DNA of 64,000 nt from Locusta migratoria (lineage: Eukaryota; Arthropoda; Insecta; Orthoptera; Acrididae), in contig CM048755.1 in assembly GCA_026315105.1 (NCBI GenBank), positions 753,815,301-753,879,300 of the forward strand, written 5' to 3'. How positions within the stretch are numbered: position 1 is the stretch's first letter; each line of letters starts with the position of its first letter. The notes under the pieces are model-generated. The model did not search any database. It was not told the origin of the DNA and saw only the letters and a list, made by a program, of their open reading frames with translations. Positions 1 through 9,862 of the stretch are shown in pieces. The translations under genes and the position numbers were made by a program.

Positions 1-1398
1 GTAAGTAACTACAACAACAACAATACAGCAATCGAAAACAAATGCCAAGTAAAGGAACAAAATAAACAGCAAACCCAACGGAGAAATGTAACGAAATAAA
101 CAACAAACCTAACGGAGAAAAGTAAAGAGATAAAAATGACATCTAACGGAGAAACGAACTGTTGAGAGCCTACAAATGCAAAGCGAACCAACAAAAGAAC
201 TAAATGCAAACGTTCGAATGCTATAAATAATCGAAATCACCAAAGAAACTATTATTCATTGAAATCCAAAGAGAATACAGTTTTAAAGAATTACGATAAC
301 ATCACAATGTTCGAACATCTATAACGTTTCATATGTTAACTGCAGCGTACCGCCTGCCATCTGTTGAGTGCATTTGCTACTACTTTCGTTGCAGTTTACG
401 TACGCTATTTATACGTGGCAGTTCGCGCTTTGCACACAAAATAGGGCTTGGTATCTAGATCCCATTGTACACAAAACGTCAATGTTTTTTCTTGCCATGG
501 TACTTAGAGCATATTTTATTTAAAGTCTTCAATTTATATACATACTTCCTTCATTTGTTACAACAAATGAAAATGAATGCGGCATATGCACAAACATTCA
601 TATTTCTTGTGTATGTAATTATATATCAGTTAAGCCGTTTTGGCAGTATCCAAGAATCTTTTTGTATATTCGAAAGTAAAAAAGATAATAACGAAGAAAA
701 AAAATTTCACTATAGCAAGACCCGAACCATTGCCCAAAATAACGGAAGTTCACTGCATGACGCGTTAACCCCCGCGGCTAAACGTATCGTACCCTGCAAT
801 GCTCTTCTGCTGTTTTATTAGAAACTTCTTATAACCGTTACGTATTTCTATGGATATATTTCAAATAGATAACTTGTAATAAACATTTTGAAAAGTAGCC
901 TATGTCCTAACCCAAAACATAAGAAATCTCTATATGAAATTTCATCTAAATCAGTGCTGTAGTTTTAGCGTGATGCGGTAACAAACATAGAAACTTTCGC
1001 ATTTATAATATGTATGTATAGGATATACATTATGAATTATAGGAAGCATACCAAATTTCATTATAAATGTTTCAAATCTCATCAAAATTTAACAATAAAA
1101 CTTCACACACATATACGGAGTACAGATATACATATACCATTTGGACAGTAAGTTTAGGGCTTACCGGTATATATAAACATGAAAATACATTTTTTCTTGA
1201 CTATATCATATCATTTGATTTTAATCATTTAAAAATTTGTCTAGACTGTAATAACACTTGCTTTTGAGGTATGTAGCAATGGTGCCCAGTGTGGATTCCC
1301 CAAATTTTTTCCTCATTTTAATTTTTATCTTCAGAGCCATGTAATATGGAGTATTTTCATATAAATTGAATCTATGGCAAGGTAGCATGTATTGTGAT
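1..1398. other. AT-rich sequence without a recognised gene
   Basis: No coding frame here has recognisable motifs. A 118-codon open frame (465-821) looks fortuitous: it is AT-rich, has no family signature and shows no splice or promoter context. The stretch just right of about 1270 may be the 3' untranslated end of the LINE that follows, but no poly-A or microsatellite tail marks its end. Confidence 0.5.
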
Positions 1399-3761
1399 TT
1401 ATGTCTTGTCATAGTCATGTATGAGTGCATTATCTTCGAACAGATGTAAGTTTTCCTGTTCAAAGAGGAGTATTTCGTATATAAAGATTGAAGGGACTGT
1501 CATTAAGTCCAGACTTTCAAATAATGGTTTGCACGATTGCCTACTATTTGTTCCTGTCATTGCTCTGATTATTTTCTTTTGCAGTTTAAAAATTGTAATC
1601 AGGTTTGTCTTTTCAACACCCCAGAAAATGATTCCATATTTTATAACAGTTACAAAATAAACATGGTAAACAACTTTCTTCACCTTTAAGTCCGTAATTT
1701 TGTGTAGTACCCTCATTGCATAAACTAAGCTGTTTAATCTCAGTAAACTGTCTACATGATCAGTCCATGATAAGTTTTTATTTAAAATTATCATAAGGAA
1801 TTTTACAGACTCGATTGTGGTCAGTTCTTTACCTGAGTACTCTATTTGTGATACACATTCAGAAGTTTGTTTGGTCCTGAAGTTTATTATTTGGGTTTTT
1901 TCCAGAATTAATTTCATGGCATTGTTTTTTATCCATTCTTCAAGTTCTTGTAGAGTTTGTTTCATGGTCAATACTAATTCTTCAATGCTTTTGAAGCAGA
2001 CCACTGCTGTTGAGTCATCTGCATAAAGTATTGTGTCTGTATTTACTTTGCAAGGCATGTCATTTATGTAATATAAGAACAGGAGTAGTCTTAGTACCGA
2101 GCCCTGGAGTACACCTGCTTGTATTTCTTTCCAACTAGAGCAAGTTTTCTCACCCATTTGATTTATCACCACCCTTTGTTGTCTGGAAACCACCTTATAG
2201 AGTTTTCATGGAAGCCATATGTACCCAATTTTTGGAGCAGTAGCTTATGGTCTACTGTATCAAACGCCTTTGTGAGGTCACAAAAAATACCCGATACACA
2301 TCGTTTGGTGTCGATACATTTACTTACTTGAGAGATTAGATCGTTAACCGCTTGTAATGTGTTTCGTCCCTTTCTAAATCCATATTGGTTATTAAGAATA
2401 ATATTACCTTTTTTATTATATGTGTCTAATTGATTACATACTATTCGTTCATCTATTTTGGAAAAAACTGGGTGAAAGTTACCTATTTCATCTTTTTTTT
2501 CCCTTTTTGTAAATTGGACAAACTTCTGCATATTTTAGTCTGTCCGGAAAGCAGCCCTCAGCAAAGGATTGGTTTATTATTTTACAGAGTTGAGGTGCAA
2601 TGCTGTCACATCCTGCCTTTATGATTCTTGTTGGATTTTCACCCCAGCCCACAGAATTAAGAATTTTTAGAGATTTTATGGTAGTGGCTACTTCCTGGCA
2701 TGATACTTTACTTAATTTAAACCCTATTTGTTCTTGAGGTACCACCATTAGGCCTTGTTTGTGGTGGGGCTAAGTTATTCATTTTGTTCGCAGTTATGAA
2801 GTACTTATTAAATTCTTCACAGATGTGTCTAGTATCAGTAACAATTTTCCCATCGATTTCTAGTTTGTATTAAAAAAATTTTGTTTCTTCTGTACCAGTT
2901 TCCTTCTTAACAGCCTGCCATAATGCTTTTGATTTATTTGAGGCATTAGCGATATATTTACTGTTTGCCATTTGTTTTGCCTGTTCCACTACCTGATCAA
3001 ATATTTTTGTATATTTGTTTTTGTAGCTATTAAATTCAGCATCATGGTTTTAGCTCCCTCTTTCTAATACCAGAGATCCGGATACCTTCCGTAATCCATG
3101 TGTTTCTGTTATTGTATTTGTCACGTGCTGTTACAAGGGGAAAGCATTCATTGAAAATGTTTTTGATGTCAGATATGAATGTGTTGTAGTTATTGTTTAC
3201 TGAACTCTGGCTGTTGAAGGTCCAGTGAGTTTCATTTAATTTCGAGACAAAAGTGTTTACATTTGGCTGGCTGAAATTTCTGACCCGTTTTACTGTAGAC
3301 CTACATGGTTTGTCTAAGTATGGCAATGAGATAAACAGTGCTGAATGATCAGATATTCCTAAATCTAACAAGTTTTTCTGTATCACCATAATTTTTGCTG
3401 CTCACTATATTATCAATGCTTGTTGCAGAAGTAGCCGTTACCCTCGTGTACTCGTTAAAATTTAGTATTAAGCCATTTGTAGCCAACAAATCCTTCAGGG
3501 AAGTGACAAATCTGTTATCATCCCTTATATCTACATTAAAATCAGAGCAAATTGCAATCTTTTTATATGGTTTCCCTACCTGTAACCTACTTAGTAAAGT
3601 TTCAAATTTCTCTAGAAATGCAATGGTAGCCCAATATTCCAGGGCATGATAAATGCTTATGATTAGTAAGCCATGATCCAACAGCTTTCAAATACATGTT
3701 CCTCATTCAAACAATTGAAAGTCGTCCTGACTTCGAAGTTTTGTGTCTGTTCAACTAATAT
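1399..3761 (-). pseudogene. CR1/Jockey-like endonuclease-reverse transcriptase, broken
   Basis: This would nick target DNA and copy LINE RNA by target-primed reverse transcription. In order on the minus strand there is the endonuclease body (ICSDFNVD near 3550; the SDHSALF histidine motif near 3345), a linker, then the reverse transcriptase: NQYGFRKGRNT and FCDLTKAFDTVDHK (2250-2400), a GVLQGSVL segment near 2105, the YADDS active site near 2030 and the usual C-terminal KYGIIFWG near 1640. The reading frame shifts near 3370, 3040, 2500-2750 and 2170-2190, so no enzyme can be made. The endonuclease N-terminus lies beyond the RTE insertion, at 7060-7215. The clade (CR1 against Jockey) is inferred from motif style only. 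Confidence 0.75.
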
Positions 3762-3773
3762 ACCTGATCCGAC
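3762..3773 (+). repeat. Left target-site duplication of RTE copy A
   Basis: ACCTGATCCGAC here recurs exactly at 7048-7059 directly after the CAA-rich tail of the RTE element. Exact 12-bp direct repeats at both ends define the insertion. The same bases are part of the interrupted CR1-like endonuclease frame. Confidence 0.92.
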
Positions 3774-3776
3774 TAC

Positions 3777-3901
3777 CCCCATGAACCACAGACATTGCCG
3801 AGGTGGGGTGGCTTGCGTGCCTCAACGATGCAGATAGCCGTACCGTAGGTGCAACCACAGCGGAGGGGTATCTGTGGAGAGGCCATACAAACGTGTGGTT
3901 C
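3777..3901 (+). other. Possible HDV-like ribozyme fold in the RTE leader
   Basis: The first bases, CCCCAT (3777-3782), can pair with GTGGGG (3803-3808, one G-T wobble). The next seven, GAACCAC (3783-3789), can pair exactly with GTGGTTC (3895-3901). A GGC/GCC hairpin lies between (3810-3821). This order (P1, P2, closing P1 strand, P4, closing P2 strand) is the nested pseudoknot order of HDV-like ribozymes, which are known at the 5' ends of some RTE and R2 LINEs. Against it, no clear P3 is visible in this copy and the P4-P2 spacer is long. This is a hypothesis from pairing by eye. Confidence 0.25.
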
Positions 3902-3986
3902 CTGAAGAGGGGCAGCAGCCTTTTCAGTAGTTACAGGGGCAACAGTCTGGATGATTGACTGAGCTGGCCTTGTAACATCAGCTAAT

Positions 3987-6900
3987 GTGGCTTTGCCACA
4001 CAGCTACTGCGAACGGCTGAAAGCAAGGGGAAACTACAGCCGTTACTTTTCCCGAGGACATGCAGCTCTACTGTATGAACATATGATGATGGCATCCTCT
4101 CGGGTAAAATATTCCGGAGGTAAAATAGTCCCCCATTCGGATCTCCGGGCGGGGACTACTCAGGAGGATGTTGTCATCAGGAAAGACAATACTGGCATTC
4201 TACGGATCGGAGCGTGGAATGTTAGATCCCTTAATCGGGTAGGAAAATTAGAAAATTTAAAAAGGGAAATGGATAGGTTGAAGTTAGATATAGTGGGGAT
4301 TAGTGAAGTTCGGTGGCAGGATGAACAGGATTTCTGGTCAGGTGAGTACAGGATTATAAATACAAAATCAGTTGGGGGTATCACAGGAGTAGGACTGATA
4401 ATGAATAAGAAAATAGGAATGCGGGTAAACTACTATGAACAGCACAGTGATCGCATTATCATTGTCAAGATAGATACGAAGCCAACACCAACAACAGTAG
4501 TACAGGTTTATATGCCAACTAGCTCTGCCGATGATGAGGAGATCGAAGAAATATATGAGGAGCTAGAGGAAATTATTCAGACAGTTAAGGGAGAGGAAAA
4601 CTTAATTGTTATGGGAGACTGGAATTCGGTAGTAGGAAAAGGAAGAGAAGGAAAAATAGTAGGTGGATATGGACTGGGCAGGAGGAATGAAAGAGGAAGT
4701 CGACTGGTAGAATTTTGCACGGAACATGATTTAATCGTAACAAACACATGGTTTAAGAATCACAAAAGAAGGTTGTATACGTGGAAGAGACCAGGAGACA
4801 CAGGAAGGTATCAGATAGATTTTATAATGGTAAGACATAGATTCCGGAACCAGGTCCTAAACTGCAAGACATACCCAGGGGCAGATATAGACTCTGACCA
4901 TAACTTGTTAGTCATGAACTGTAGGCTGAAACTGAAAAAACTGCAGAAAGGTAGGAAAATAAGGAGATGGGACTTAGGTAAATTGAAGGAAAGTGAAGTT
5001 CTGGAGAATTTCAGAGGGAGATTTAGGCAACAATTGACAGAAACAGGGGGAAATAAAACAGTAGAAGAGGAATGGGTAGCATTGAGAGACGAAATAGTGA
5101 GGGCAGCAGAGGACAAAATAGGTAGGAAGGCAAGACCAACAAAAAATCCTTGGATATCACAGGAAATACTAAATTTAATAGATGAAAGGAGAAAATATAA
5201 AAATGCAGTAAATGAAACAGGCAAAATAGAGTACAGACGACTAAGAAATGAGATTGACAGGATGTGCAAAATGGCTAAGCAGGAGGGCTAGAAGCCAAAT
5301 GCAAATCCGTAGAAGAATGTATAAGAAGGGGAAAAGTAGATACCGCCTACAGGAAAATAAAGGAGACGTTTGGGGACAGGAAGGGCAGCTCTACGAATAT
5401 CAAGAACTCGGATGGGAAACCAGTTCTCAGCAAAGAAGGGAAAGCTGAAAGGTGGAAAGAGTACATAGAGCAGCTCTACAAAGGAAATGAACTTAGAGAC
5501 GATGTTGTAGGAAGGGAAGAGGAAGTAGATGAAGATGAAATAGGAAATACTATACTGAGAGATGAATTTGACAGAGCCTTGAAAGACCTAGGTCGGAACA
5601 AGGCCCCAGGAGTAGATGACATACCCGCAGAGCTATTAAAGTCTCTGGGAAAGCCAGCCATGACAAGACTATTTGAACTGGTGTGTAGGATGTATGAGAC
5701 AGGCGAAATACCATCAGACTTTAAGAAAAATGTAATAATCCCCATTCCAAAAAAATCAGGCGCAGACAGGTGTGAAAATTATAGAACCATCAGTTTGATA
5801 AGTCATGGTTGCAAAATTTTAACACGAATTATCTACAGGAGAATGGAAAAGCTGGTAGAAGCTGACCTCGGGGAAGATCAGTTTGGATTCAGGAGGAACG
5901 TAGGAACCCGGGAGGCAATACTCACTTTACGTCTTATCTTAGAAGATAGATTAAGGAAAGGCAAACCTACATTTTTAGCTTTTGTAGATTTGGAGAAAGC
6001 TTTTGACAATGTTGACTGGAATACACTCTTTCAAATTCTGAAGTCAGCAGGGGTAAAATACAGGGAAAGGAGAGTTATTTACAACTTGTACAAAAGCCAG
6101 ATCGCAGTTATTAGACTCGAAGGGCATGAAAGGGAAGCATCAGTTGGGAAGGGAGTAAGACAGGGTTGTAGCCTTTCTCCGATGTTATTCAATTTGTACA
6201 TCGAGCAAGCGGTGAAGGAAAGCAAGGAAAAATTTGGAATAGGGATTAAAGTTCAGGGGGAAGAAATAAAAACATTGCGTTTTGCTGATGACATTGTAAT
6301 TCTATCAGAGACAGCAAAGGACCTGGAAGAGCAGTTGAATGGAATGGACAGTGTGTTGAAGAGAGCGTATAAAATGAACATTAACAAGAGCAAAACAAAA
6401 ATAATGGAATGCGGTCTTAGAAAATCAGGCGATGCTGAAGGAATTAGATTAGGTAACGAAACAATGAAGGTGGTAGATGAGTTTTGTTACTTGGGTAGTA
6501 AAATAACATGCGATGGTCGTAGTACAGAGGATACAAAATGCAGAATGGCAATGGGAAGAAAAGCATTTTTGAAAAAGAGAAATTTGCTAACATCGAATAT
6601 TAATTTAAGTGTAAGGAAGTCTTTTCTGAAGGCATTTGTGTGGAGTGTTGCCTTGTATGGGAGTGAAACATGGACGATAAGCATTGCGGACAGGAAGAGG
6701 ATAGAGGCTTTTGAAATGTGGTGCTACAGAAGAATGCTGAAGATTAGGTGGGTAGATCGCATAACTAATGAAGAGGTACTGAACCGGAATTTTTGGCATA
6801 CCCTGACTAAAAGAAGGGATCGCTTGGTAGGACACATTCTTAGACATCGGGGAATCGTAAACTTAGCATTGGAGGGAAGTGTGTGGGGTAAAAATCGCAG

Positions 6901-7030
6901 AGGGAGACCAAGATACGCGTATAGTAAGCAGATTCAAATAGATGTGGGTTGCCGTTCTTATGAGGAGATGAAAAGGCTTGCTCAGGATAGAGTAGGGTGG
7001 AGAGCTGCATCAAACCAGTCTCCGGACTGA
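3987..7030 (+). pseudogene. RTE endonuclease-reverse transcriptase, one frameshift
   Basis: One polyprotein of about 1,010 codons that would nick DNA and prime reverse transcription of its own RNA. The first open codon is GTG at 3987; the first ATGs are the run at 4084-4092, a likelier start. Endonuclease motifs: GAWNVRSLNR (4210), ISEVRWQ (4303), VMGDWNSVVG (4608), DSDHNLLV (4890). Reverse transcriptase motifs: PIPKKSGADR (5742), QFGFRR (5880), VDLEKAFDNVDW (5985), RQGCSLSPMLFNL (6160), FADD active site (6282). The C-terminal domain ends in a TGA after QSPD. One base is missing near 5285, where QEG-stop replaces the QEWLEAK of copies C and D; downstream is open in the new frame. The IGEKR codons present in copies B and C near 6785 are deleted in frame. 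Confidence 0.9.
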
Positions 7031-7047
7031 AGACCATAACAACAACA

Positions 7048-7059
7048 ACCTGATCCGAC
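7048..7059 (+). repeat. Right target-site duplication of RTE copy A
   Basis: Exact copy of the 12 bases at 3762-3773, adjoining the (AAC)n tail. Confidence 0.92.
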
Positions 7060-7215
7060 ACACCCATTTTTTTCTACAAGAACTCGCTGCTAACTTGTAT
7101 CCTGAAATTGAATTTAGTAGAGTGACATTGTCCCCTTTAAGCCAATGTTCATTCTAACATATGACTTTTACAGATTTTATCTTCTCTAAGAATATTTCTA
7201 AGTCGTATAGAACGA
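7060..7215 (-). pseudogene. Endonuclease N-terminus of the split CR1-like LINE
   Basis: The minus strand reads LEIFLEKIKSVKVIC, then EHWLKGDNVTLLNSISGYKL, then a segment leading into the target duplication. EHWL followed by a SGYKL-type strand is typical of the start of CR1/Jockey endonucleases. The sequence resumes at 3761 on the other side of copy A. Small frameshifts lie between the two segments and next to the insertion site. Confidence 0.7.
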
Positions 7216-8367
7216 TTGAGGAATGTAAAAACTATGGCATTATTTAGGTAACAGCCATAGCATTTGGCTGAAGTAATATAAGGTAATCATAAGCGACCAA
7301 AATCAGAGTGAGTGATCAGCATTTTAACCCTATTCATTTCAAATAGGAATCCAGAGTTTTAACCACTACCCTGGTCCGCTTTATAGCTGTATAGCTCATT
7401 ATTGTACAGATACAAGCAAGGCAAGTCAAATGGTGATATTGACCAGCGGCTACATCTAGTTGTAACATGCAAGCAGAATACATATTTATGGTGACAGTAA
7501 TCATAGGTATTTTCAGGACTTTTTGCGACAATTTCTTCATAATTGAAGGAGCCCTATACACTAAACTCCATCAACCATAAACCTCAGAGATAAGTGTAGA
7601 GATTGCATTATAGAGCACAAATCCAATATATTGAGCATGGATATCTGTGATACTGTCTAGGAGAATAACTACTTAACCCCTTTTTAAATACTGGATAGGG
7701 GTAACTGAACTGGAGAACTCATGTAAGGACAACCTCTTGATACATACTGATGAAAGGATATTATTCCTTGAGCATTGAAGATACAATAGCCACAAAAGGA
7801 TGAAATGCCATGAATATTCTAGTGAGGTTAGGCGCAACAAGAACAAAACTACCACTAGATGCAATAAAATTGTATCATAACGCTATAAACTGAAAGTTGT
7901 CAGCACTGCAACTAACATTTGGACAGACCAGTTCTGACTAATCATATCATAACTAGGAAAGTCATTCGTTTTGTAACCAATGTTTAGGCACAACAGCTCT
8001 GCATTGATTGTCATAGCATGAACATGTTTAGGTAATGGCGAGGTAAAATCTCTTAGTACTACACTGATAGTCACTGACAATACTGGTAACGTATCTAAAA
8101 GGTTTCTTAGTTCGCTTCAAGATACTAAGTTAGCAACTTAACAACAATTTGCAAGTGTTATATGCTGCTCAAACACAAGTAAGATACAGTTCGGTAACTG
8201 GATGCTTGTGAATTAAGGGGACTGAAACAACTAAAAATATACTAACTAGAATGCTCAGCACTTCATAACCAACCAACTCAAAGGACAAAGTTTGTTGTTG
8301 TTATCGTCCATTGTCTGTTATTGTCCATCGTCTACAGTAATAGCAGCAGAAACACACCGACATTTGA

Positions 8368-8371
<4 letters not shown>
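7216..8371. other. No gene recognised
   Basis: Short open frames on both strands (for example 7334-7561 and 7673-7864, minus) carry no recognisable motif and no shared frame. I see no repeat structure. Confidence 0.5.

Positions 8372-8415
<44 letters not shown>
8372..8415. repeat. (CA)n microsatellite
   Basis: About 22 uninterrupted CA units, at the distal edge of RTE copy F. Confidence 0.95.
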
Positions 8416-9862
8416 AATACTTAATTTTATTCCCAATTCTTCAACAGAACCACCTCAGTAGTTATGTGAGCTATCCATCTAATCTTCATCATTCTACTGT
8501 AGCACCAAGTTTCAAAAGCTATCATTTTTCTGTCTGATTCCTTATTGTCTATGTTTCACTCTGTACAAGACTACACTCAAGAGAAATGTCTGAAAATGTC
8601 TTAAAATAAAAACACCTAACATTTACCAGAATGAAACTTTTCACTCTGCAGCAGAGTGTGCGCTGATATGAAAATTCCTATCAGATTAAAATTGTGTGCC
8701 GGATGCGGGACTCGAATCTGGGATGTTTGCCTTACCAGTAGAGCGCTTGCCCATGAAAGGCAAAGGTCCCAGGTTCGAGTTCCAGCACACAATTTTAATT
8801 TGCCAGGAAGTTTCACCTAAAATTTACATTAATATGTTAATAAATTTCTCTTCTTCATAAATGCTGTTCTTTCCATAGCCATTCTGCATTTTATATCCTC
8901 TCTACTTTGGCCATCTTAAGTTTATTGCCACACAAAATAACAAAACTCATCTTCTACTTTTATTGTGTCATTACTTAATTCCTTCAGCATTCTGTGATTT
9001 TATTGAACAACATTCCATTACCTGTAATTTGTTCTTTTTGATTTTCATATAATATCCTCATTTCAGGACGTTGTCCATTCTGTTCAATTGCTATTTCAGG
9101 TCCTTGGCTGCCTCTGAAAAGTTTACAATGTCGACAAACTGTGAAATTTTTATTTCTTCTCCCTGGATGCTATTTGACTCTCAACTGTATGGTTTCTGTA
9201 CAATTTGTATACAACTTTTCATTTTCTATATTTTTCCCCTGCTACCTTCAGAATAGCTCAACTATTTTCCTATAATTAGACCTACTACTGCCTTTCCCTC
9301 AAACAATTTGTATTTATAACACTTTACTCACTTGACCAGAAGTCATGTTTATCCTGCCACCAAACTTCACTCAACTCTACTATAATTTAAATGAACCCAT
9401 TCCTAAATTACCTACTCAATTTTGTAATACAACCTTCCACACTGAACTATAGAATCCCTATTTTGTTTTTCCTGATAACAAAATCCTTGTGAAATCCTTG
9501 CCCAGAGATGTGAATGGAGGTTCATTGTACCTGGGGAATATTGTATCCAAGACTACACCATCATCATCTATCTATACAATAGAGCTCTATGTCCTCAGGA
9601 ATAATAAATGCAGTTCCCCTGGCATTTAGCTGTTTACAGTCCTGCAACACCGTGTTAGCTGATGTTACAAGGTCAACTCAATCATCCAGACTGTTGCCAC
9701 TGCAACTAATGAACAGGTTGCTGCCCATTTTCAAGAAGTACATGTTTTTGGGCGCTCTACATATACCTCTCCAATGCTCCACTGTGTATGAACCAATGGC
9801 TTCCTTGAGGCATGCAAGCCACCCCACCTTAACAATGTATGTGGTTCATGGGAGTGGAAAAT
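8416..9862 (-). mobile_element. RTE LINE copy F, decayed, with internal deletion
   Basis: On the minus strand this region aligns by eye with copy A, but with many substitutions. The 5' end is at 9862 (CCCATGAACCACATACATTG, close to the copy A terminus), the leader and endonuclease start run down to about 9290, and the sequence then jumps to the FADD region and C-terminal domain (about 9240-8430). The rest of the endonuclease and most of the reverse transcriptase are missing. A separate inverted-repeat element sits at 8627-8818. No long frame survives. It is clearly older than copies A-E and preserves the same 5' terminus. Confidence 0.75.
8627..8818. mobile_element. Short inverted-repeat element with tRNA-like boxes
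   Basis: About 190 bp inserted in RTE copy F. A near-palindromic pair (TTCCTATCAGATTAAAATTG near 8675 and CAATTTTAATTTGCCAGGAA near 8790) encloses a GGTTCGAGTTCC box at 8772 and a GACTCGAATC box at 8709 on the other strand. Possible 9-bp target duplications are AACATTTAC (8618-8626) and AAAATTTAC (8819-8827), one mismatch. The layout suggests a foldback or MITE-like element that captured, or evolved from, tRNA-like promoter boxes. Confidence 0.55.

Larger units (their letters stand above)
3774..7047 (+). mobile_element. RTE-type LINE, copy A, nearly full length
   Basis: A 3.27-kb non-LTR retrotransposon with a 5' leader of about 200 bases, one long ORF (endonuclease plus reverse transcriptase), a very short 3' end and an (AAC)n tail at 7038-7047. 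Target duplications flank it. It starts at the CCCCATGAACC terminus also seen at the 5' end of copy F (9862). The short ORF layout without RNase H and the trinucleotide tail fit the RTE clade. It is the reference for the truncated copies B-F in this window. Confidence 0.92.
1399..7215 (-). mobile_element. Old CR1/Jockey-like LINE, split by an RTE insertion
   Basis: A non-LTR retrotransposon on the minus strand. Its endonuclease and reverse transcriptase frames run from about 7215 down to 1399, interrupted by RTE copy A at 3774-7047. Both flanks of the insertion translate to one endonuclease N-terminus: before the break an EHWLKGDN segment, typical of CR1/Jockey endonucleases, and after it GSGILVEQTQ. 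The CR1 part is therefore about 2.5 kb. No RNase H domain is visible. Its 5' end, any ORF1 and its 3' terminus were not found. It is the oldest layer here, since an RTE copy lies inside it. Confidence 0.75.

Noticed and set aside
465..821. 118-codon plus-strand frame as a gene
   Set aside because: AT-rich, no recognisable domain, no repeat or splice support.
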